A DNA stretch of 11,961 nt from a bacterium (GTDB lineage Bacteria > KSB1 > UBA2214), in assembly GCA_029560815.1 (NCBI GenBank), contig JAKQKF010000407.1:1-11961 (forward strand), in the 5' to 3' direction. The notes under the pieces are model-generated. The model searched no databases and was not told where the DNA came from. It saw nothing but the letters and a program-made list of their open reading frames with translations. Shown here in pieces: positions 1 to 6,965 of the stretch. A program made the position numbers and the translations under genes. How positions within the stretch are numbered: position 1 is the stretch's first letter; each line of letters starts with the position of its first letter.

Positions 1-248
1 TGGGGCCCTCCCGGCGAGGGCCGGTAGGGATCCTCCAGGAAGCGGTCGTCATTCCGGTCAAGGATCTCCGGATCATAGGGGGTGGGGTGGAGAATGTCCG
101 CCCAGTAAACCGTCTTGAAAGGGAGCCCCCGCCGCGGGTGACTGATGGCGCTGAATCCCTCCTGGATGCTCTTCAGCCACCAGCGGTGCAGCACCTGCGC
201 CGATGGTTTTCTGCCCAATCCGTGAATGCCGATGATGACGCGCTTCAT
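1..248 (-). CDS. Alpha/beta-hydrolase-like protein, N-terminal part (runs off left edge)
   Basis: Partial gene: ATG at 248-246, 82 codons visible, then cut by the window edge. The N-terminus reads MKRVIIGIHGLGRKPSA, a hydrophobic beta strand followed by an HGLG turn. This is the usual start of alpha/beta-hydrolase (lipase/esterase-like) folds, where the strand and HG motif form the oxyanion-hole region. The nucleophile elbow and the rest of the catalytic triad lie outside the window, so activity cannot be confirmed. The start codon directly follows the TAA of the phospholipase-D-like gene, and its ribosome site (GGAAGGA) lies inside that gene's last codons, so the two are almost certainly co-transcribed and translationally coupled. 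A lipid-related ester substrate is inference from this neighbour only. Confidence 0.6.
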   Translation of the reverse strand, partial: MKRVIIGIHGLGRKPSAQVLHRWWLKSIQEGFSAISHPRRGLPFKTVYWADILHPTPYDPEILDRNDDRFLEDPYRPSPGGP

Positions 249-1733
249 TTATTCCTTCCGTTTGCTTTTCAAATAGAGTGAACAGCCGCGGGCGACCAGC
301 ACCAGCCCGAGCCAGATAAAGAGCAGCATGGCCGGATAGACCAGCAGCTGCGGAATCCAGATCGCCAGCGCCGCCAGGACGAGGAAGAGCAGGCCGATTA
401 GGGTCATCAGGCGGGCCTCGATCTGTCCGAGAAGGCGCCGGCCGGTAAAGGCCGCGCCCACCGCATGTCCGATGCGCACCGCCCCGGCGGCCGCACGGCC
501 GGCGCTGCCCGATCCGGCGGCGATGGTGCGGGCCGGATGACGCGGCTCGCCCGGCGCCAGCACCCGCTGTCTTTTGCTCAGCACCACCTCGGTCGCGTTG
601 CCGAGATCGTCGAGATACATCCGTTCCATTTTGGCGGCGAAGGGCTCATCCTCCGCCACCACATCGAGCTCGCAGTTGCCGAGCCAGCTCGAGATGTTGA
701 GGTTGCTCGACCCGACCCGTGCCCAGTGCCGGTCGGCGAGGGCGGTCTTGGCGTGAAGCATGGTGCCGTTCCACTCAAAGATGCGCACGCCCGATTCGAG
801 CAGATTGCGATAGCCGGCGCGGGAGAGGGCCTTGACAATGGGGATATCGGTGGCATTGGGCACGAGAAGACGCACATCGACCCCGTCCATGGCCGCCGAG
901 CGCAGGGCCTGAACATAAGCGGTGTTGCCGGCGTAATAGGCGTCGGTCAGCCAGAGCCGCTCTCTGGCGAGAGCCGCAACAAGCTGATCGAGACGGAAGA
1001 GGCCGGCGGTGGCCGGAATATTGGCGACGACGCGGAGGCTGGCCGTCCCAGCCGGAGCGATGGTTTTACCACCATTCAGCTCATCATCGGGCAGCTCCTC
1101 ACCGGTCATCGCCCAAACCTGGGCGAAAGCCTTTTCGATATCGGCGACCGCGGGCCCGCGCACCTCCACCCCGGTATCGCGCCAGGGCTCGATCTTTTTA
1201 GCGGGAACCCCCTCCCAGGCGATGCCGATGCAGAGTCCGGAGACGAAGCCGACCTCGCCGTCCACCGCCAGCATCTTGCGATGGTCGCGCGAGAGCCAGC
1301 CGAGCGGGCGGTCAAGGCGTGGGCGATTGAAGCAGCGCACCTCAACTCCGCCGGCGCGCAGCCGCTCCCAGAAGGCGCCAGGGGTCTTGCCGAATCCCCC
1401 CAGCCAGTCATAGATGACCCGGACGCATACCCCTTCAGACGCCTTTTTCAGCAGGGCATCGGCGAATTTCCGTCCGGTCGCATCCCCATGTATTATATAA
1501 CTTTCGAGATAAACATAACGCTGGGCCGCGGCGATGGCCTCCAGCCAGGCGGGATAGTTTTCGGCCGCATCCTTGAGCAGGCGAATCCGGTTGCCAGGGA
1601 TGAGAGGCGCGCCCGCCGCCCGCGCAAACGCGCGGTTGGCCGATGCGCGCAAATCCCTCCAGCTCACCTGCTGATGATCGATCGCCGGCGCAGCTGCCGG
1701 TGCACGCCTCTTTTCACGTCGCAATGCGTCCAT
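249..1733 (-). CDS. Phospholipase D family protein, cardiolipin synthase-like (ClsB type)
   Basis: A 494-residue protein with two HKD motifs typical of the phospholipase D superfamily: H151-K153-D158 (in DHRKMLAVDGE) and H327-K329-D334 (in LHAKTALADRHW, followed by GSSNLN). Bacterial members with this layout are mostly cardiolipin synthases, joining two phosphatidyl groups at the membrane. Other phosphatidyltransferase or nuclease roles are possible. After the second HKD comes an Ala/Gly-rich linker (about 403-432) and two hydrophobic segments (about 443-462 and 464-482), so the protein is probably anchored by its C-terminus. Many Cls proteins instead carry N-terminal segments, while ClsB-type ones are mainly soluble. 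The start has a good ribosome site (GGAGGGAGAG at 1750-1741). The downstream hydrolase gene is coupled, and a lipid kinase is divergent. Confidence 0.85.
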   Translation of the reverse strand: MDALRREKRRAPAAAPAIDHQQVSWRDLRASANRAFARAAGAPLIPGNRIRLLKDAAENYPAWLEAIAAAQRYVYLESYIIHGDATGRKFADALLKKASEGVCVRVIYDWLGGFGKTPGAFWERLRAGGVEVRCFNRPRLDRPLGWLSRDHRKMLAVDGEVGFVSGLCIGIAWEGVPAKKIEPWRDTGVEVRGPAVADIEKAFAQVWAMTGEELPDDELNGGKTIAPAGTASLRVVANIPATAGLFRLDQLVAALARERLWLTDAYYAGNTAYVQALRSAAMDGVDVRLLVPNATDIPIVKALSRAGYRNLLESGVRIFEWNGTMLHAKTALADRHWARVGSSNLNISSWLGNCELDVVAEDEPFAAKMERMYLDDLGNATEVVLSKRQRVLAPGEPRHPARTIAAGSGSAGRAAAGAVRIGHAVGAAFTGRRLLGQIEARLMTLIGLLFLVLAALAIWIPQLLVYPAMLLFIWLGLVLVARGCSLYLKSKRKE

Positions 1734-1807
1734 ATCAGCTCTCTCCCTCCGAAATTAGCCATTCGCAGAGCAAAAATCAAGGAGAATAGAAGCGGGCGCA
1801 CAATCCC

Positions 1808-1836
1808 TTGCAATTATTCCTGAATTTCGCTATAAT
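1808..1836 (+). promoter_or_regulatory. Sigma70-type promoter of the lipid kinase gene
   Basis: TTGCAA (1808-1813) and TATAAT (1831-1836) are separated by 17 bp. The -10 box is a perfect consensus and the -35 matches four of six positions. The start codon of the kinase follows at 1870, leaving a short leader of about 27 nt with the ribosome site GGAAGG (1856-1861). It sits in the 136-bp gap between divergent genes. Assigned by eye only. Confidence 0.7.
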
Positions 1837-1869
1837 AAAGGAAACGGTTCCCTCTGGAAGGATGACCCC

Positions 1870-2754
1870 ATGAAACTCCTGATGCTCACCAATCCCCTGG
1901 CCGGCCGCAGACGCGGACTGGCCGTGGCAGAAAAATCACTCGAGATGTTCCGGCAGAGGGGCATCACGGTGGAAAACATCTTTTCCGATCGTCCCGGCCA
2001 TCTTGTCGAGGTGGCGGCGAGAGAGGTCAACGGGGACTGGGACGGCATCGTCGCCCTCGGCGGCGACGGCACCCTCTTCGAAGTCATCAACGGCATGATG
2101 AAGGGCAATCCGGATCTTCCCATCCCCCTCGGCGTGCTGCCAGCCGGCACCGGCAACTCCTTCTCGCGCGACCTGGGCATCCGTACCCATGCCGACGCCT
2201 TTGAAATGATCGCAGCGGGCGCGACCCGGCGCGTCGATCTGGGCGAGTGCCAGTGCGCCGATACCCGCTTCGTCTTCATCAACATCCTCGGCTTCGGCTT
2301 CGTCTCCGATGTGGCTCAAAAAGCCTACAGCTACCGGCAGTGGGGGGCTCTCAATTACGTCATCGGGGTCTTTATCATCACCCGCAGCCTAAAGTCCTAT
2401 CCCCTCGAGTTCGAGATCGACGGCCGTTCCATCCAGCGCGACAATATCTTCGTCGAGATCAGCAACAGCCGCAAGACCGGCGGCGACATGATCATGGCCC
2501 CCGACGCCCTGATCGACGACGGCCTCCTCGATGTCGTCATCCTCAACAAGCTTTCGCGCCTGCGCCTGCTCTCCGCCCTGCCCAGGATTTTTGCAGGCAC
2601 GCATCTGAAGATGAAAGAGGTCGAACATTTCACCGGCCGCAGCATGAGCTTCCGGACCACCCCGGCCAAGGTGCTCACCCCGGACGGCGAAATCGCCGGC
2701 ACCACGCCGATCACGGTCAATGTACTGCCCGGCAAAATCCGCGTTTTCGGCTGA
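1870..2754 (+). CDS. Lipid kinase, YegS/BmrU/LCB5 (diacylglycerol kinase catalytic domain) family
   Basis: A 294-residue soluble kinase of usual family length. Visible landmarks are an N-terminal NPLAG turn (8-12), the nucleotide-binding signature LGGDGT (63-68), PAGTGNSFSRDLG (91-103), the C-terminal-lobe motif APDALIDDGLLDVV (210-223), and DGE (272-274). Members phosphorylate diacylglycerol, phosphatidylglycerol, undecaprenol or sphingoid bases with ATP at the inner membrane surface. The exact lipid cannot be read from sequence. ATG at 1870 has ribosome site GGAAGG and its own upstream promoter. It is transcribed divergently from the phospholipase-D-like gene, so the two may both bear on membrane phospholipid turnover, which is inference from position. 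No obvious intrinsic terminator follows. Confidence 0.88.
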   Translation: MKLLMLTNPLAGRRRGLAVAEKSLEMFRQRGITVENIFSDRPGHLVEVAAREVNGDWDGIVALGGDGTLFEVINGMMKGNPDLPIPLGVLPAGTGNSFSRDLGIRTHADAFEMIAAGATRRVDLGECQCADTRFVFINILGFGFVSDVAQKAYSYRQWGALNYVIGVFIITRSLKSYPLEFEIDGRSIQRDNIFVEISNSRKTGGDMIMAPDALIDDGLLDVVILNKLSRLRLLSALPRIFAGTHLKMKEVEHFTGRSMSFRTTPAKVLTPDGEIAGTTPITVNVLPGKIRVFG

Positions 2755-2824
2755 GCGGCAGAGGCACAGCGACCGGACCCGCGCTGCCCGGGAAGGGCGG
2801 CGACCTATTAACTATAAAATTTTC

Positions 2825-2860
2825 TTGATTTAATCAATATATACAGTTAAATTTTACAGT
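2825..2860 (+). promoter_or_regulatory. AT-rich promoter/operator region upstream of the secreted barrel protein
   Basis: An AT-rich block (about 2806-2860) stands out in otherwise GC-rich DNA. Within it TTGATT (2825-2830) and TTAAAT (2847-2852) are 16 bp apart, a plausible -35/-10 pair. The -35 box is also the left arm of a small palindrome, TTGATT-T-AATCAA (2825-2837), which could be a repressor or activator site. TACAGT occurs twice (2842-2847 and 2855-2860), 13 bp apart. The leader to the start codon at 2932 would be about 70 nt. Boxes are assigned by eye and the operator idea is inference. Confidence 0.4.
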
Positions 2861-2931
2861 ATGCCAATCATGCAGACCAGGCCTGGCACCGTACGGGCCG
2901 GCCACAGCACCGACCTAAGGAGGAATAGTAG

Positions 2932-3435
2932 ATGAACAAGAGAAAAGTACTGTTGATCGCCGCCCTGATGCTGGCATTTGCCAGTGGCAGCTATGCAAAC
3001 GGCATCGGCCTGCAGTACAATCTGAACGCCGGCGAGCTTTATAACAACGGCGTGGCCCTCAACATGAAAATGGATGACCAGTCGCTCGTTCTCGCCCTCA
3101 GTTACTATTTTGGCGATCAGAAGACCCTGGGCCTGACCTCCGACTATTGGCTCTTCAATAACCGCATCACCGTTACGGGGAACTCGGATGTCAACTGGTT
3201 CGCCGGGGTTGGGGCCTTTGTGAGCACGCGCTTCGATGACGATGACAAGACCGCCGAGGACGAGAAGGGGATGAAGGGCGGCGTGCGTATACCTGTGGGG
3301 GTGAATATGCTGATCGATAAAAAGATCGAGCCTTTCTTCCAGGTCGTGCCGTCGATCGGGCTCCATTTCTCTCCCAACATCGGTGCAACCCACCTCTATT
3401 TTCCGATGAGCATCGGTTTCCGCATCTGGTTCTGA
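2932..3435 (+). CDS. Secreted small outer-membrane beta-barrel-like protein, function unknown
   Basis: A 167-residue protein with a clear signal peptide: basic NKRK at 2-5, a hydrophobic core at about 6-17, and a likely signal peptidase I site after SYA (residue 22). The mature part is made of alternating polar/aromatic strands with short polar turns and an acidic loop (about 101-113, rich in Asp/Glu). It ends in GFRIWF. A C-terminal Phe preceded by alternating hydrophobics is the usual signal for BAM-mediated barrel insertion. At about 145 mature residues it would suit a small 8-strand barrel. I do not recognise a specific family. The ribosome site is strong (AAGGAGGA at 2918-2925), it has its own promoter region and terminator, and it looks monocistronic and well expressed. 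Host-surface or transport roles would be guesses. Confidence 0.72.
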   Translation: MNKRKVLLIAALMLAFASGSYANGIGLQYNLNAGELYNNGVALNMKMDDQSLVLALSYYFGDQKTLGLTSDYWLFNNRITVTGNSDVNWFAGVGAFVSTRFDDDDKTAEDEKGMKGGVRIPVGVNMLIDKKIEPFFQVVPSIGLHFSPNIGATHLYFPMSIGFRIWF

Positions 3436-3456
3436 TTCCCGCCAGCCTCCATTTTC

Positions 3457-3486
3457 AGCCCCCGGCTCTCCGGCCGGGGGCTTTTT
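3457..3486 (+). terminator. Intrinsic terminator after the secreted barrel gene
   Basis: Perfect 9-bp stem AGCCCCCGG (3457-3465) / CCGGGGGCT (3474-3482) with an 8-nt loop, followed by a T run (3482-3486). It lies 22 bp after the stop codon of the barrel gene and ends only 25 bp before the next start codon. Confidence 0.85.
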
Positions 3487-3511
3487 CATTGGCATAGCAA
3501 AGGGGACGCGT

Positions 3512-5716
3512 ATGGATATGGTTTCGATTCTGCCCGCCAATTCGATCGGGAAAAATTTTATCTCCGCGCCTTACCTGCCCGAGGGGATGGATGAGTATTA
3601 TTACCGGAATCTGCAGACCCTCTGGCCGCTGGAACGCTGGCGCAATCTGCACGCGGCAGAGGTGGAGATGCTCGTCAAAAACAACAATACCTCCAGCGAC
3701 TGGGACGACATCCTCGTCACCGATATTTTCGATCCCACCCTGCTCGTCAATAACCAGTTTTTCGGGATGGTGCGCATCGGCCGCCTGCAAAAGTCCGTGC
3801 TCGAGCACAACGACCTCAGGCTGCCGACCGGCATCACCGGCAGCATCATCATCGCCTGTGACATCGGCGATGACGTCGCCATCCATAACGTCGGCTATCT
3901 CTCACATTTCATCATCGGCGACCGCTGCATCCTTTCCAAGGTGGACGAGATGAATACCAGCGATCACGCCAAATTCGGCAACGGCATCGTCAAGGAAGGC
4001 GAGCGCGAGGAGGTGCGGATCTGGCTGGATCTGATGAACGAGGCCGGCTGCCGGCGCGTCGCCCCCTTTGACGGCATGATCGCCGCGGATGCCTGGCTTT
4101 GGGCCAAATACCGCGACGACCGGGCGCTCCAGGCCAGGCTCAAAGAGATCACCCAGAACAGCATGGACTCCCACCGCGGTTACTACGGCCTCATCGGCGA
4201 TCAGTGCGTCATCAAGAATTCACTGGTGCTCAAGGACGTCAAGATCGGCTCGCACTGCTATATCAAGGGGGCCAACAAGCTCAAGAATCTGACCATCAAC
4301 TCCTCGCAGGCCGAGCCGACCCAGATCGGCGAGGGCGTCGAGCTGGTCAACGGCATCATCGGCTATGGCTGCCATATCTTTTACGGCTGCAAGGCGGTCC
4401 GCTTTGTCCTGGGCGACAACTCGAATCTCAAGTATGGCGCCCGTCTCATCAACTCCTTTCTCGGCGACAATTCGACGATCTCGTGCTGTGAGGTGCTCAA
4501 CAATCTCATCTTCCCCGCCCATGAGCAGCACCACAACAACTCGTTCCTGGTCGCCGGCGTGGTGATGGGACAGAGCAACATCGCCGCCGGCGCCACCATC
4601 GGCTCCAACCACAACAGCCGCGCCAACGACAATGAACTCCAGGCCGGGCGCGGCTTCTGGCCGGGGCTCTGCACCAGCCTCAAGCACTCCTGCCGCTTCG
4701 CATCCTTCGTGCTGATCTCCAAGGCGGACTATCCCGCCGAACTCGACATCCCTCTCCCCTTCTCCCTGCTGAACAACAATCCGGCCCTCAATCAGCTGGA
4801 GATGATGCCCGCCTTCTGGTGGATGTACAACATGTACGCCCTCGCCCGCAACGCGGCCAAATACCACAAACGCGACAAACGCAAAAACAAGCAGCAGAAT
4901 ATCGAATACGACTGTCTGGCGCCGGATACCATCGAAGAGATCTTTGCCGCCTGCCGCCTGCTGGAAATCTGGACCGCCAAGGCCTGGCTGCGCAGCAGCG
5001 GCCGGCCTCAGGAGGGATTGAGCGAAAAGGCCCTCGCCGCCAAAGGACGCATGATCCTCTCCGGGCCCGAGGAACAGACCGCAAAGCTCGAGATCCTGGG
5101 CGAAAACATCGAGCGCTCCAGCCGCAAGGTGGTCATCCTCAAGGTCTGGCAGGCCTGGCGCGCCTATCATGACATGATCCGCTACTACAGCGTGAAGAAC
5201 CTGCTCGCCTGGATGCAATCCCATCCCGAAGCCGATTTCGCAGTTATGCAAAAGGAACTGAGCGGAAAACGCGTCGAGCGCTGGATCAATTTCGGCGGAC
5301 AGCTCATGCCCGAGCAGGAGGCCGACCGGCTTCGCGCCGACATCACCTCCGGCCGGCTCAAGGACTGGAAGGCCATTCACGGCCGCTACGGAAAACTGTG
5401 GGAAAAATATCCGCTCGCCAAACAGAGACACGCCTTCGCCTCCCTCTGCGCAGTGCAGGGCCTCCGGCGCATGACCAATGAGCAGTGGCTGGCCGCACTC
5501 GAGGATTCGGCCAGGATCCAGCACTACATCAGCGATCAGGTCTACCTCTCGCGCAAGAAGGATTATGACAATCCCTTCCACCGTTCCACCTTCCGCAACG
5601 ACGATGAGATGGAGGCTGCGATCGGCACGATCGAGGAAAACGATTTTATCAGACAGATGCGCGCTGAAACCGGGGAGTATCTCCGGCTCGTCGCGGAGAT
5701 TGCCCGGAGAGGCTGA
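3512..5716 (+). CDS. DUF4954 family protein with left-handed beta-helix (hexapeptide-repeat) domain
   Basis: A 734-residue cytoplasmic protein. Residues about 85-405 are a string of short beta-turn repeats rich in G-D/N-x-hydrophobic spacing (such as IGDDVAIHN, IGDQCVIKNS, IGEGVELVNGIIG, LGDNSTI, AAGATIGSN). This pattern indicates a left-handed beta-helix like those of GlmU/LpxA-type acyltransferases and NDP-sugar pyrophosphorylases. A His-rich spot at 336-342 (PAHEQHHNN) could be catalytic or metal-binding. Residues about 425-734 are mostly helical and charged, with a very basic patch at 450-462. The overall layout matches what I know of DUF4954, which has no proven function. The start at 3512 is preceded by AAGGGGA. 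A SIS-domain sugar isomerase follows 33 bp downstream, so a role in phosphorylated or nucleotide-linked sugars is a reasonable inference but unproven. Confidence 0.75.
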   Translation: MDMVSILPANSIGKNFISAPYLPEGMDEYYYRNLQTLWPLERWRNLHAAEVEMLVKNNNTSSDWDDILVTDIFDPTLLVNNQFFGMVRIGRLQKSVLEHNDLRLPTGITGSIIIACDIGDDVAIHNVGYLSHFIIGDRCILSKVDEMNTSDHAKFGNGIVKEGEREEVRIWLDLMNEAGCRRVAPFDGMIAADAWLWAKYRDDRALQARLKEITQNSMDSHRGYYGLIGDQCVIKNSLVLKDVKIGSHCYIKGANKLKNLTINSSQAEPTQIGEGVELVNGIIGYGCHIFYGCKAVRFVLGDNSNLKYGARLINSFLGDNSTISCCEVLNNLIFPAHEQHHNNSFLVAGVVMGQSNIAAGATIGSNHNSRANDNELQAGRGFWPGLCTSLKHSCRFASFVLISKADYPAELDIPLPFSLLNNNPALNQLEMMPAFWWMYNMYALARNAAKYHKRDKRKNKQQNIEYDCLAPDTIEEIFAACRLLEIWTAKAWLRSSGRPQEGLSEKALAAKGRMILSGPEEQTAKLEILGENIERSSRKVVILKVWQAWRAYHDMIRYYSVKNLLAWMQSHPEADFAVMQKELSGKRVERWINFGGQLMPEQEADRLRADITSGRLKDWKAIHGRYGKLWEKYPLAKQRHAFASLCAVQGLRRMTNEQWLAALEDSARIQHYISDQVYLSRKKDYDNPFHRSTFRNDDEMEAAIGTIEENDFIRQMRAETGEYLRLVAEIARRG

Positions 5717-5749
5717 ACAATTTGACCGGTTTCGGGAAAGGATACCGTT

Positions 5750-6766
5750 ATGAATCTGGTACAGGAAAAATATGCGCGCTATGCGCTCGTCCGCGAGATG
5801 ATGGAGGCCATCGCTCTGACGGAAAAATTCGACCCCGCGCGCAGCCTGGAGGTTGCAGCTGCCATTAAAAAGGCCGGCCGGCTGCTGCTGACCGGCGAAG
5901 GCTCGAGCCGGATCTTTCCGGCGAAAAACGCCATCCGCAAGGCTCTCACCCGGGGCCTTGACCTCGCGGTGGTGACGGAGGGGGCGCGGCAGGCCGCCGG
6001 TTACGATCTCTCCCGATTCGCGGTCTTTTGCGCCTCCAATTCCGGCAAGACCAGGGAGGTCGTCCTGCTCGCCCAAAAACTGGCGGCGGCGGGCCACCTC
6101 AACCGCTTCGCCCTCTGCGCTCACCATGACACCCCGCTCGAGCAGGCCTGTGTGCAGACCTTCGTCCTCAACTGCGGCCGGGAGGAGGCCGTCGCGGCGA
6201 CCAAGAGCGTGGTCGAGCAGGCCCTCTTTTATGACTCTTTGCTCTGGCACTTGGGCGCTCCCCCTCAGACCGGCTGGCAGGCAGAACTGGCCGGCTCGAT
6301 GCGGACGGCGTTGACCATGCCCATCGATCCCGCCATCATCGCCGCCGCAGTCAAGGCGCCGACGATCTATTTCGCCGGCTACAATGATGGCGTGGCCGAG
6401 GAACTCACCCTCAAAACCAACGAGATCACGCGCAAAAAATCGGACTTTCTCGAGGGCACCTATGCCGTTCACGGCATCGAGGAGGTGATGGATCCGCGCG
6501 ATGTGCTCTTTGTCATCGATCCGATCGCCGATGAGGCCGGCAAATTCCAGGAGGCGCTCGTCAAGGGGGTCGGGCTCACCGTGATCGCCATCTCAGCGCA
6601 GGAGACCCCCTTTCCGACCATCCGCGTTCCGGAGGCCGGGACGCTCAATCCCTACCTCTTTCTCACCACCGGCTGGAACCTGCTGGTGGAGATCGGCCTC
6701 GCCCTCGGCATCGACCTCGACAAGCCGCAGCGTGCGCGCAAGGTGGGCAACGAGATCACAGGATGA
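5750..6766 (+). CDS. Stand-alone double-SIS sugar-phosphate isomerase, GlmS-isomerase-like
   Basis: A 338-residue protein with two SIS (sugar isomerase) domains. The first (about 30-170) has the phosphate-binding GEGSSR (49-54) and a SNSGKTRE loop (96-103) equivalent to SQSGxTxD/E of GlmS, then VAATKS (148-153) matching VASTKA. The second (about 195-320) is followed by a C-terminal tail. Counterparts of the three E. coli GlmS isomerase residues are visible: Glu225 in NEIT (E488), His241 in AVHG (H504, with the same 16-residue spacing) and Lys331 near the C-terminus (K603, which forms the Schiff base with fructose-6-phosphate). No glutaminase domain is present, so it cannot take ammonia from glutamine. 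Likely chemistry is ketose/aldose sugar-phosphate isomerisation, or deamination/deglycation as in AgaS/FrlB relatives. The ribosome site is GAAAGGA. It is the second gene of a unit with the DUF4954 gene. Confidence 0.82.
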   Translation: MNLVQEKYARYALVREMMEAIALTEKFDPARSLEVAAAIKKAGRLLLTGEGSSRIFPAKNAIRKALTRGLDLAVVTEGARQAAGYDLSRFAVFCASNSGKTREVVLLAQKLAAAGHLNRFALCAHHDTPLEQACVQTFVLNCGREEAVAATKSVVEQALFYDSLLWHLGAPPQTGWQAELAGSMRTALTMPIDPAIIAAAVKAPTIYFAGYNDGVAEELTLKTNEITRKKSDFLEGTYAVHGIEEVMDPRDVLFVIDPIADEAGKFQEALVKGVGLTVIAISAQETPFPTIRVPEAGTLNPYLFLTTGWNLLVEIGLALGIDLDKPQRARKVGNEITG

Positions 6767-6903
6767 AATCCTGCTGCGCACTGACCGGTTGACGTGCTCA
6801 GTGACCGGCCCACCGGGCGGGGCCTGCCGGCTCCTGCATGGCTGCCGGCGGATTAGCAATCCCGCGTCCAGCCGGCCGAAGATCGGGGTATGGGGGGAAA
6901 AGG

Positions 6904-6947
6904 AAAACCCGGAAGAGATCGCTGCTCGCGCTTCTCTTCCGGGTTTT
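6904..6947. terminator. Bidirectional intrinsic terminator between convergent units
   Basis: Perfect 14-bp inverted repeat AAAACCCGGAAGAG (6904-6917) / CTCTTCCGGGTTTT (6934-6947) with a 16-nt loop. It ends in TTTT on the plus strand and likewise on the minus strand, so it can end both the isomerase unit (plus) and the decarboxylase operon (minus). The rest of the 199-bp gap (6767-6965) holds nothing else I can support. Confidence 0.88.
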
Positions 6948-6965
6948 GTCTTTCACAGAAAGGAG

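Noticed and set aside
465..1823. Plus-strand open frame of 452 codons opposite the phospholipase-D-like gene
   Set aside because: Shadow of the HKD gene in high-GC DNA; no recognisable motifs and no ribosome site.
2782..2802. GC hairpin (CGCTGCCC / GGGCGGCG) after the lipid kinase gene
   Set aside because: The stem needs a G-U pair and no T run follows, so it is not a convincing intrinsic terminator.
4220..6472. Very long minus-strand open frame (750 codons) across the DUF4954 and isomerase genes
   Set aside because: It is antisense to two well-supported genes, has low-complexity Gly/Asp/Val-rich composition from GC-rich third positions, and shows no domain motifs.
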